DNA of 64,000 nucleotides from Chryseobacterium indologenes (GTDB taxonomy: Bacteria; Bacteroidota; Bacteroidia; Flavobacteriales; Weeksellaceae), in contig NZ_LJOD01000002.1 in NCBI RefSeq assembly GCF_001295265.1, forward strand, positions 124,001-188,000. Direction: 5' to 3'. The notes under the pieces were generated by a model. The model did no database searches. It was not told the origin of the DNA and was given only the letters and a program-made list of their open reading frames with translations. Position numbers and translations under genes: made by a program. This document shows positions 10,080-17,731 of this stretch, in pieces. Positions within the stretch are counted from its first letter, which is position 1, and each line of letters begins with the position of its first letter.

Positions 10080-10130
10080 TATTTTAATCTTAAATATGAC
10101 ACAGCAGCTCAAAAGGCTGCTGTTTTTTTA
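9846..10130 (+). repeat. Direct repeat copy 2: sorting domain plus terminator (partner 7592-7876)
   Basis: Second copy of the near-identical 285-base module, offset exactly 2254 bases from copy 1 with no gaps. It ends with the same ACAGCAGC hairpin. Confidence 0.88.
10101..10129 (+). terminator. Rho-independent terminator
   Basis: Stem ACAGCAGC / GCTGCTGT followed by a T run, identical in its stem to the terminator at 7847. Confidence 0.88.
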
Positions 10131-10222
10131 TCTCATTGTTGTTGTTATTTGCTTTGTGTCCATCGGCTTTTTCTGTAGTACAGAATATCAAAACGCAGGG
10201 AAATAATGCTTTTTCCTAAATA

Positions 10223-10238
10223 TGTGAAATATTAAATA
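10223..10238 (+). promoter_or_regulatory. CRP-like half site TGTGA-AATATT-AAATA
   Basis: Exact TGTGA and AATATT, 56 bases upstream of the TAATTTAG box at 10295-10302. It is paralogous to the site at 8005, so it is not independent evidence. Confidence 0.45.
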
Positions 10239-10329
10239 TGTATTTATTTTGGTTATTTTTTGAATTTAATACATTGATTATACTTATTTATTATTAATTT
10301 AGCGACTTAACAACTAAAATGCACTATTT

Positions 10330-12960
10330 ATGAAAAAACTTTTATTTTCATGTTTTTTAATACTAAGCATGATCATGAGTGCCCAGATTAATCTGGGTAG
10401 TGGGACATCTACGGGAACGGCTGTTCCTGTAAGTACCTATTATGGGTATTCCTATGTACAGCAAATTTTTCCTAAGTCGGAAATCAATGCAGATGCAGCT
10501 GGGAACATTACCGGGCTTAAGTTTTATTTATCAGCTAATGCTTCAATTGCAAGCTCAGACTCTTGGATCGTATACTTGGGTCATACTAATAAAACTGCTT
10601 TTTCCTCTACTTCAGATTGGATCCCACTGGTGAATCTGACAAAAGTTTTTGAAGGAACTGTGACTAACAATGCCGGGGTGATTGAAGTAACCTTTACAAC
10701 TCCTTTTGCTTATAACAACACAGATAATCTTGTTATTGCCGCTGAGGAAAATAAAGCCGGATATGATTCCAACAATGACGCTGAAGCAATGTACATGTAT
10801 ACGGCTTCTTCAAACAACACCCTGTTATACAGAAATGATAATAACAACCCTGATCCGGCCGGAACACTCCCTAACGGATCACGTAGTGCCAATAAATCGG
10901 TTGTTACATTATTAGGAATAAACCCTAGTGCCATTCCTGCTTGTCCTGTTGTTTCTTCACCGGCCGCAGCTGCTACCGGAGTTTCTTTAACACCTTCAAT
11001 TACTTGGGCGGCAGTAAACAATGCCACAGGATACAGAATATCTATGGGAACTACCCCTGGCGGAACCGATATTTTGAATAATCAAGATGTAGGAAATGTT
11101 ACAACATATGCTATTACTACAGCTTTAGATTATGAAAAACAATATTATTATAAAGTAAGTTCTTATAATGGCGGAGTATCTTCAACAGGCTGTGCAGAAA
11201 GATCTTTCACTACACGTACCATCTCTTGTCCTACAGTAACTGCGCCAGCGTCAGGAGTAACCGGATTGTCTACAACTCCTACAATTACATGGGATGCTGT
11301 AACGGGTGCTACCACTTATAAATTAACAGTAGGAACTACTTCAGGCGGAACCGATGTAATCAATAACCAGGATTTAGGAAACGTTACCACTTATACGTTC
11401 TCTACGCCATTAAATATGGCTACTACTTATTATTATACTGTAAATGCCGTAAGTGCCACAAGTACTTCAGCATCCTGTACAGTAAGAAGCTTTTCAACAG
11501 TGTGTGATGCAACCAATGTTCCTTATATTCAGGATTTTGAAAGTGTAACACCCCCTGCTTTACCGGCTTGTACTGCAACTGAAAATGCCGGAACAGGTAA
11601 TAACTGGCAGACTTATTCACCTAGTAGCGGAAGCTTCAATACAAAAGTGTTGAACTATATTTATAATAGCACTAATGCGGCTAATGCCTGGTTCTTTACA
11701 CGAGGAATCAATCTTACTGCAGGTACTTCATATAGAATAAAATATATCTACGGAAATGCCAGCGGAACAACTTATCCTGAAAAAATGAAAGTTGCATACG
11801 GTACTGCTGCTGCCAGCGCATCAATGACAACTGTTTTAGCTGATTATCCAAGTATTACTAATGGTACTACAGCAGTTGCTGAAATGATTGACTTCATTCC
11901 TCCGGCTTCAGGGGTATACTACTTTGGATTTAATGCATATTCTGATGCAGATATGAACAGATTGTATGTAGATAACATCAGTATTGATTTAGCACCGGCT
12001 TGTTCTGAACCTTTTGCTTTAACAGCTTCTAATATTACAACTTCAGGAGCAACTATTACATGGAGTGCTCCTGTTACGGCTCCTAACGGATACGAATATG
12101 CATTTACAACGACCAATGTAGCGCCTGCATCTGGTACAACTACCAATGCTACAACTGCTGATCTTGGACCGCTTGCTCCCCAGACTACTTATTATGCCTG
12201 GGTAAGATCTAATTGTACGGCCGCTAACAGTATCTGGGCACAGACAACATTTACTACTCTTGCGTTACCTCCTGCTAATGATGAGTGTTCTAATGCTATT
12301 GCTTTGGTTGCAGGAGGAAACTTTGCACAAAATGCAGTAACCGGAACTACAGTAGGATCTACAAATACTTCAACATTAGGAGCGAGTTGTCTTTCAACTC
12401 CTACGAACGTTGCCGGTAACGTTTGGTATACTGTTACAGTTCCTGCTTCAGGTAATATCACCATAGAAACAGATACGGTTACAGGAACTTCATTAACAGA
12501 TACGGTAATGTCTGTATTTACAGACTGCACAGGTGGAAACTCTGTAGCATGTGATGATGACGGAGGAAACGGAACCTTCTCTAAAATTTCTTTAACAGGT
12601 CAGACTCCGGGTGCAATATTATATGTAAGTTTATGGAGATATTCTTACTCCGGTGGAGGAAGCGACGGTCCGTTCCAGATTTCTGCTTACGATGCTTCTT
12701 TACAGCTAGGCACTTCTGAAGTTTCTAATAACAGAAATACCATTAAAGTTTATCCGAATCCGTTTACAGATGTATTGAATATTTCAGAAGTTTCAAATGT
12801 GAAATCAATTTCAATTTCAGATGTTGCGGGAAGGCTGGTGAAAACAATTGAAAATCCTTCTTCTGCTCTTCATTTAGCAGACTTGAAACAAGGGCTTTAT
12901 TTGGTTACGTTGCAGATGAAAGACGGATCTAAACAAACCATCAAAGCAATCAAAAAATAA
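10330..12960 (+). CDS. T9SS type A protein with Fn3-like, adhesin-like and PPC-like domains
   Basis: Secreted protein of 876 residues with signal peptide MKKLLFSCFLILSMIMSA, cut before Gln. Domains: the N-terminal STYYGYSYVQQIF domain shared with the previous gene (about 19-205); two Fn3-like domains (about 206-300 and 300-395) opening CPVVSSPA and CPTVTAPA; a jelly-roll resembling choice-of-anchor J or cleaved-adhesin domains (about 397-557, PYIQDFES, RLYVDNISI); a further Fn3 domain (557-650); a divergent PPC-like unit (650-795, ANDECSNAIAL, GNVWYTVTV); and a type A sorting domain (KVYPNPFTDVLNI, about 805). The cleaved-adhesin resemblance suggests binding to host or matrix, but this is inferred from fold only. 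Confidence 0.87.
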   Translation: MKKLLFSCFLILSMIMSAQINLGSGTSTGTAVPVSTYYGYSYVQQIFPKSEINADAAGNITGLKFYLSANASIASSDSWIVYLGHTNKTAFSSTSDWIPLVNLTKVFEGTVTNNAGVIEVTFTTPFAYNNTDNLVIAAEENKAGYDSNNDAEAMYMYTASSNNTLLYRNDNNNPDPAGTLPNGSRSANKSVVTLLGINPSAIPACPVVSSPAAAATGVSLTPSITWAAVNNATGYRISMGTTPGGTDILNNQDVGNVTTYAITTALDYEKQYYYKVSSYNGGVSSTGCAERSFTTRTISCPTVTAPASGVTGLSTTPTITWDAVTGATTYKLTVGTTSGGTDVINNQDLGNVTTYTFSTPLNMATTYYYTVNAVSATSTSASCTVRSFSTVCDATNVPYIQDFESVTPPALPACTATENAGTGNNWQTYSPSSGSFNTKVLNYIYNSTNAANAWFFTRGINLTAGTSYRIKYIYGNASGTTYPEKMKVAYGTAAASASMTTVLADYPSITNGTTAVAEMIDFIPPASGVYYFGFNAYSDADMNRLYVDNISIDLAPACSEPFALTASNITTSGATITWSAPVTAPNGYEYAFTTTNVAPASGTTTNATTADLGPLAPQTTYYAWVRSNCTAANSIWAQTTFTTLALPPANDECSNAIALVAGGNFAQNAVTGTTVGSTNTSTLGASCLSTPTNVAGNVWYTVTVPASGNITIETDTVTGTSLTDTVMSVFTDCTGGNSVACDDDGGNGTFSKISLTGQTPGAILYVSLWRYSYSGGGSDGPFQISAYDASLQLGTSEVSNNRNTIKVYPNPFTDVLNISEVSNVKSISISDVAGRLVKTIENPSSALHLADLKQGLYLVTLQMKDGSKQTIKAIKK

Positions 12961-12980
12961 AAATAATCTTATTGTAACAT

Positions 12981-13010
12981 AAAAAAAGACGGCGCCAGCC
13001 GTCTTTTTTT
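12981..13010. terminator. Bidirectional terminator
   Basis: Perfect stem AAAAAAAGACGGC / GCCGTCTTTTTTT with loop GCCA. A-rich on one side and T-rich on the other, it can serve both the upstream T9SS gene and the convergent small gene at 13026. Confidence 0.9.
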
Positions 13011-13025
13011 ATTGCTTATCACTTG

Positions 13026-13184
13026 TTATTTATCCGGTACCGGCTGTATATCCCCCGTATTCATAAGGTCAAAAACGGTAGGGAAAAAAGTGACCAGTAT
13101 AAAATAGATGATAATCATTAACACAATCAGGGCAAATAGAATAATGACCAGACTGTTCGGTTTGTTTTTCTTTTTCGGTTCCAT
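13026..13184 (-). CDS. Small single-pass membrane protein (52 aa)
   Basis: Hypothetical protein. The frame could extend to 13298, but ATG at 13184 gives a typical short protein: a Lys-rich start (MEPKKKNKPN), one strongly hydrophobic helix (about residues 11-37) and a short polar tail. The residues before this start read like non-coding sequence. The gene ends at a shared bidirectional terminator, which supports its being real. Its topology is probably N-in by the positive-inside rule. I do not recognise a family. Confidence 0.6.
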   Translation of the reverse strand: MEPKKKNKPNSLVIILFALIVLMIIIYFILVTFFPTVFDLMNTGDIQPVPDK

Positions 13185-13377
13185 GATATTGTGATATTGG
13201 GTTAATAAAATTAAATTTAGCCTGAGTTTGGGTTTCAGAAGATCTGATTGAAGAAGGTTTGAAGTTGTGAGCTGGAAGAGAGAGGTTCTGAAGATCAATA
13301 ATATGGGAGTCTCCTTCTTCAGTCTTCCGGCCTTTATACTTAAACTTCTTAACCCGATTCAGGTTATTTATCTTACA

Positions 13378-14205
13378 TTAAGCTAATTTCTTGCCACACT
13401 GCTTACAATATCGGGCATCATCATCAATATCCTCATTACCGCAACGGTCACAGACCTTTTCAAGATTCTGTCTTTTATTCCGCATTTCGGCAGTTACAAT
13501 TCCGGTGGGAACTGCAATGATGGAGTAACCGGCAAGCATCAGGATGACCGCAAAAAACTTCCCCAAAGGAGTGATAGGAGATACGTCTCCATATCCAACG
13601 GTTGTTACCGTAACCACTGCCCAGTAAATGGATTGGGGGATGGTTTCAAACCCGGGTCTGCCTCCTTCCACCATAAACATCATAGAGCCTACAATGACTG
13701 AAAAAATAATCAGGAACAAAAGAAAAATATAGATCTTTCTGGAACTGTTTTTCAGCGCCCTTACAATGAGGTAACCGTCATTCATAAAATCCAGAAGGTT
13801 GAAAATCCTGAAGATTCTGAGCATTCTGAGCATTCTGAAGATCAGGAAATATTTTGTGACCGGGAAAAAAAGGCTCAGATAAAAAGGAACGAGCGAAAGA
13901 AAATCAATAATCCCGAAAAAGCTGAAGATATAATGTTTTTTATTTTTTACTACGGCAATACGCATCAGGTATTCTGCGGAAAAAAACAGGGAAATAATCC
14001 ACTCCAGGATCAGGAAGGTGTAGTGAAATCTTTTGTCAAGTTTAGGTACGCTTTCCATCATGATGATGGCAGTACTTACAAGAATTAATGATAAAAGAAT
14101 AATGTCAAACAGCTTTCCGAGCTTTGTATCGGAGCGATAAATTATACGGTAAAGGAATCTTTTCCAGAGTTTATCTTCAGGAACAAGGTTATGTTCTCTT
14201 TCCAT
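13378..14205 (-). CDS. Voltage-gated-type potassium channel with C-terminal zinc ribbon
   Basis: Six-helix ion channel of 275 residues in the inner membrane. The selectivity filter TTVGYGD (about residues 201-207) identifies a K+ channel. The S4 segment has an Arg every third residue (R124, R127, R130, R133 in FRMLRMLRIFRIF), the voltage-sensor pattern. After the last helix the tail ends in a four-cysteine zinc ribbon (C252/C255 and C267/C270, CDRCG...CKQCG). The family assignment is clear; gating behaviour and the role of the ribbon are not known. Transcribed alone, with its start 250 bases from a divergent gene. Confidence 0.92.
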   Translation of the reverse strand: MEREHNLVPEDKLWKRFLYRIIYRSDTKLGKLFDIILLSLILVSTAIIMMESVPKLDKRFHYTFLILEWIISLFFSAEYLMRIAVVKNKKHYIFSFFGIIDFLSLVPFYLSLFFPVTKYFLIFRMLRMLRIFRIFNLLDFMNDGYLIVRALKNSSRKIYIFLLFLIIFSVIVGSMMFMVEGGRPGFETIPQSIYWAVVTVTTVGYGDVSPITPLGKFFAVILMLAGYSIIAVPTGIVTAEMRNKRQNLEKVCDRCGNEDIDDDARYCKQCGKKLA

Positions 14206-14454
14206 TTCAAAATCAGTATTTCACGGTAAAGTTAATAATTTCCCTCATAGGCAGGGTAAAGATAGGATTGTTCCTATATATATCCAAATGTTAAAATATT
14301 TTCCATCATCAAAAAGTGAATTATTGTATATTAATGTAATGGTTTTCAGTGACTTGTATTATGTAATATACGAATATAAAATAGAAAATAAAAATTAAAT
14401 TTTTAACATAAATTAAACCTCAATATGTAATTTTATTCTACAAAAACGAACATT

Positions 14455-15294
14455 ATGAGAAAAATTTTAACTTCGTGGATCTCAATTTTTATGTACGGGA
14501 TTTTGTACACACAAGTTGGGATTAATACAAGCTCTCCAAACGGAGCTGCTGTACTGGATATCGTCTCCAATCAGAAGGGTCTTCTTATTCCGCGTCTTAC
14601 TGATACAGAAAGAGATACAAACCTGGCTGATAACACTACGGCTACCGTACCTCCGGCCGGAATGCCGAACCCTAATCTAATCGCAGGCACACTTATTTTT
14701 AATACAACATCAAATAATTTCCAGTACTGGGATGGCCTTCTCTGGAGGCAGCTTTTTGTTCCCACATCATCTCAGGCTGGTAACGACGGTGTCGTTAAAA
14801 TAAATTCTGGAAACGCAGATGTAAAACCTTCCCTCAATCTGAGCGGATCCGGCAGCGGCTATGGACTAAGACAGCAGGTAATATACACCACTCCCTTGGT
14901 ATTCGCTGCAAGCCCTACAACGAGCTGGCCGGAAACAACAGTTCCTTTCCCCGGAAATACGGCCAATATTTATAATTCGGGTAAATGGAGAGAAAATGAA
15001 ATTTATGGCCAGGTTCACGTCTGGAGACTTATTGTGAACGTGATATCAGGAGCTAATTCTTCAGGGTCTGTAAAAGCTACTTTTAAAAATCCGGATTCAG
15101 GGTTTGAAATCAACTCCATCCAGCTTGTTCCCAACGGATCGTCATCCGGAAATATTCTTACATTCTACTTTTATACGATTGCAGACGCTGCCAGTCTTGA
15201 TCCGGGCAGAGGATATCAGCTTTTTCTTGAAGCAGATTTAACATGTACTGCCATTATAGATTCCTTCACGAGGGTATCCTTATTTAAAGATTAG
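14455..15294 (+). CDS. Secreted flavobacterial hypothetical protein
   Basis: Protein of 279 residues with signal peptide MRKILTSWISIFMYGILYT, probably cut before Gln. The segment VGINTSSPNGAAVLDIVSNQKGLLIPRLTDTERD, then GTLIFNTTSNNFQYWDG, is a motif set that recurs in secreted Bacteroidota proteins and resembles the start of tail-fibre-like structural proteins. It has no type A or B sorting domain, so it may stay in the periplasm or outer membrane. The rest is beta-rich with no catalytic motif. It has its own terminator at 15326. Function unknown. Confidence 0.8.
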   Translation: MRKILTSWISIFMYGILYTQVGINTSSPNGAAVLDIVSNQKGLLIPRLTDTERDTNLADNTTATVPPAGMPNPNLIAGTLIFNTTSNNFQYWDGLLWRQLFVPTSSQAGNDGVVKINSGNADVKPSLNLSGSGSGYGLRQQVIYTTPLVFAASPTTSWPETTVPFPGNTANIYNSGKWRENEIYGQVHVWRLIVNVISGANSSGSVKATFKNPDSGFEINSIQLVPNGSSSGNILTFYFYTIADAASLDPGRGYQLFLEADLTCTAIIDSFTRVSLFKD

Positions 15295-15325
15295 ACAAAT
15301 GATGGATTGGTTTTAGTTTAAACTC

Positions 15326-15351
15326 AGCCGGCTTTTAACAGCCGGTTTTTT
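15326..15351 (+). terminator. Rho-independent terminator
   Basis: Stem AGCCGGC / GCCGGTT (one G-U pair) with an eight-base loop and a T run, after the 14455-15294 gene. Confidence 0.8.
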
Positions 15352-15420
15352 ATTGTATCAGAAATAGTTTCCGGTTTTTTCTAAAAATCAATATCTTCGC
15401 TGAAACTGAAAATTTATAGA

Positions 15421-16518
15421 ATGAAGCTAAAAACGGTAATTTCAAAAATTGAGGAGGAAATCAGTATCAGGCAGGCGGAAGATTTTGATAACGTAGGTTT
15501 ACTGTGTGGTGTTCCGGACCGGGATGTTTCCGGAATTCTGGTATGTCACGATGCGCTGGAAAACGTGGTGGAAGAAGCAATTCAGAAAAACTGTAATCTG
15601 ATTGTCTGCTTTCATCCCATCATCTTTTCCGGATTAAAATCTCTGACCGGGAAAAACTATGTAGAAAGAGCAGTTTTAAAAGCGATTGAGAATAAAATTG
15701 CCATTTATGCGGTACATACAGCATTTGATAATGATTTCTTCGGAGTTAACCACGGCATATGCAGCCACCTGGGGTTAAAGAATATGAAAATCCTTCAGCC
15801 TAAAGAAAATAATCTGAAGCAGCTGACGGTTTTTGTGCCTTCAGAGTTTTCCGAAAAAGTAAAAGAAGCGATGTTTGCAGCTGGAGCCGGAAGTATAGGG
15901 TTTTATGATGAGTGCAGCTTTACGGTGAACGGAAACGGAACATTCAGGCCGGTAGAGGGTTCCAATCCTTTTTCCGGGCAGCAGAATATCCGTGAAAACG
16001 CTGATGAAAATATGATCTCGGTTATTTTTGAAGGATACAAACAGGGACAGGTCGTGGCTGCCATGAAACAGGCACATCCTTATGAAGAAGTAGCTCACCA
16101 GATCTACAGTCTGGATAACAAAAATCATCATGCCGGACTGGGAATGTACGGAGAGCTGGATGAACCTATGGAAGAAAAAGATTTCTTAAAACTGGTAAAA
16201 GAAAAATTTGGCCTTGAAATGATCAGGCATTCCGCATTCAATGACAAAAAAATCAAAAGAGTAGGGGTTCTGGGAGGCTCCGGGGCAGGCGGAATAAGAA
16301 CTGCTCTGTCTAAAAAATGTGATGCTTACCTTACCGGAGATATTAAGTATCACGATTTTTTCCTGGCCGAATCTAAAATGCTGATCTGCGATATAGGCCA
16401 TTATGAATCAGAACAATTGGTTACCCAACAATTATTTGAAATTTTGTCACAAAAATTTAGTACATTTGCAATTTCAAAATCTATTGAAAAAACAAACCCA
16501 GTAAATTATTTCATTTAA
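15421..16518 (+). CDS. Nif3-like dinuclear metal centre hexameric protein
   Basis: Member of the Nif3 / YbgI / DUF34 family, 365 residues. The metal-binding residues typical of the family are visible: CFHPIIFSG (H65), AVHTAFDND (H99, D103) and a C-terminal DIGHYESE (His and Glu near 326-330). The central insert of the longer YqfO-like form (about residues 130-235) is present. Proposed roles for the family include GTP cyclohydrolase-like or metal-chaperone activity, but none is settled. It lies two bases before a DUF164-family gene, a pairing common in Bacteroidota, so the two are probably cotranscribed. Confidence 0.93.
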   Translation: MKLKTVISKIEEEISIRQAEDFDNVGLLCGVPDRDVSGILVCHDALENVVEEAIQKNCNLIVCFHPIIFSGLKSLTGKNYVERAVLKAIENKIAIYAVHTAFDNDFFGVNHGICSHLGLKNMKILQPKENNLKQLTVFVPSEFSEKVKEAMFAAGAGSIGFYDECSFTVNGNGTFRPVEGSNPFSGQQNIRENADENMISVIFEGYKQGQVVAAMKQAHPYEEVAHQIYSLDNKNHHAGLGMYGELDEPMEEKDFLKLVKEKFGLEMIRHSAFNDKKIKRVGVLGGSGAGGIRTALSKKCDAYLTGDIKYHDFFLAESKMLICDIGHYESEQLVTQQLFEILSQKFSTFAISKSIEKTNPVNYFI

Positions 16519-16520
16519 AT

Positions 16521-17297
16521 ATGGCAAAAACCAACGATATTTCAGTTGAAGAAAAATTAAGAGCTTTATACGATTTACAGATCATTGATTCAAGATTGGA
16601 TGAAATCCGAAATACCAGAGGAGAATTGCCAATTGAAGTTGAAGATCTTGAAATTGAGATTGAAGGACTTGAAAAAAGAGCTGAAAAATTTCATGCAGAC
16701 ATTAAAGATCAGGAAGACCAGATCAAGACAAAGCATGAAGTAATTAACCATGCAAAAACTTTAATTGAAAAATACAAATCTCAGCAGGATAATGTAAGAA
16801 ACAATAAAGAGTTTGAAGCATTAGGAAAAGAAATTGAATTCCAGGATCTGGAAATTCAGCTTGCTGAAAAAAGAATTAAAGAATTCGGAGCTAAAATCGC
16901 TCATAAAAACGAAACTTTAAATGAACTGAACGCAAAGATTGATGATCTTAAGAATCACCTGAAATTTAAAAAAGAAGAATTAGACGGTCTGATCTCTGAG
17001 ACTCAGAAAGAAGAAGAATATCTGATTGAGCAGTCTAAAGAATTTGCCGGTAAAATTGACGAAAGATTATTAGCTTCTTACAACAGAATCAGAACCAACT
17101 CTATCAACGGTCTTGCAGTAGTAGGATTAGAAAGAGGAGCTCCTAAAGGTTCATTCTTCACCATTCCGCCTCAAAAGCAAATGGAGATTGCCCAGAGAAA
17201 GAAAATCATTATCGATGAGCACTCAGGAAAAATCCTTGTTGACGATGAGCTGGTAATGGAAGAAAACGAAAAAATGAAATCTGTAATTAAATTCTAA
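16521..17297 (+). CDS. DUF164-family coiled-coil protein lacking the zinc-ribbon cysteines
   Basis: Protein of 258 residues. Long coiled coil (about 30-180, rich in Glu, Lys and Leu), then the C-terminal domain usually called a C4-type zinc ribbon. The scaffold is kept (NGLAVVGLERG, FFTIPPQKQMEIAQRKKIII, GKILVDDEL) but all four expected cysteines are absent: the first pair site reads GAPKGS and the second IIIDEHSGK. The protein therefore probably does not bind zinc there. It lies two bases downstream of the Nif3 gene. A link to trafficking or rRNA has been proposed for relatives; function here is unknown. Confidence 0.88.
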   Translation: MAKTNDISVEEKLRALYDLQIIDSRLDEIRNTRGELPIEVEDLEIEIEGLEKRAEKFHADIKDQEDQIKTKHEVINHAKTLIEKYKSQQDNVRNNKEFEALGKEIEFQDLEIQLAEKRIKEFGAKIAHKNETLNELNAKIDDLKNHLKFKKEELDGLISETQKEEEYLIEQSKEFAGKIDERLLASYNRIRTNSINGLAVVGLERGAPKGSFFTIPPQKQMEIAQRKKIIIDEHSGKILVDDELVMEENEKMKSVIKF

Positions 17298-17319
17298 TTA
17301 CTGGTTTTTAAAATAACAG

Positions 17320-17347
17320 AACTGCTTCAGAAATGGAGCAGTTTTTT
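17320..17347 (+). terminator. Rho-independent terminator
   Basis: Stem AACTGCT / AGCAGTT followed by TTTT, ending the Nif3-DUF164 operon. Confidence 0.8.
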
Positions 17348-17383
17348 GTTGAATGTATGGTTTATCAGAAGGATAAAATGAAC

Positions 17384-17418
17384 AAAAGCCATTTCAGAGA
17401 AAATGAAATGGCTTTTTT
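17384..17418. terminator. Bidirectional terminator
   Basis: Twelve-base stem AAAAGCCATTTC / GAAATGGCTTTT with runs of A and T on its flanks. It lies just past the stop of the reverse small gene at 17421 and supports that gene. Confidence 0.85.
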
Positions 17419-17420
17419 CG

Positions 17421-17612
17421 TTATATAAATCTGTAGAGATTAATCATTTTTAGGAACATAGCAGAAATAACTTTTCCTTCTTTCACAATGGCCAGCTTAT
17501 CTTTTTTTCTTAAAAACAGGAAAGGCTCTGAATATTGCTCATACGAATTTACCCAGTACATAATCTCATCATAATCTACATTAAAGTTTATTTTTTTACC
17601 GTCCAGGGTCAT
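17421..17612 (-). CDS. Small hypothetical protein (63 aa)
   Basis: No recognised family. The 63-residue product is soluble-looking, with an N-terminal beta-like stretch (KKINFNVDYDEIMYWV) and a basic C-terminal part (FLRKKDKLAIVKEGKVISAMF). The composition is protein-like, no gene overlaps it on the other strand, and a strong hairpin terminator follows directly. These points favour a real gene, although the length leaves doubt. Confidence 0.55.
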   Translation of the reverse strand: MTLDGKKINFNVDYDEIMYWVNSYEQYSEPFLFLRKKDKLAIVKEGKVISAMFLKMINLYRFI

Positions 17613-17656
17613 TAAATCTTCTGTCTGATTTCAGCTGTTTTTTGGCAGGAGAACAT

Positions 17657-17688
17657 AAAAAATGTCAATCCAATGAATATGGATTGAC
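17657..17688 (-). terminator. Terminator of the acyl-CoA synthetase gene
   Basis: Perfect nine-base stem GTCAATCCA / TGGATTGAC with a seven-base loop. On the reverse strand it is followed by ATTTTTT, as expected for the gene ending at 17732. Confidence 0.8.
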
Positions 17689-17731
17689 GTATTGATATTG
17701 TATTGAATAGTAGTCTCACTTTCTTCAGATA

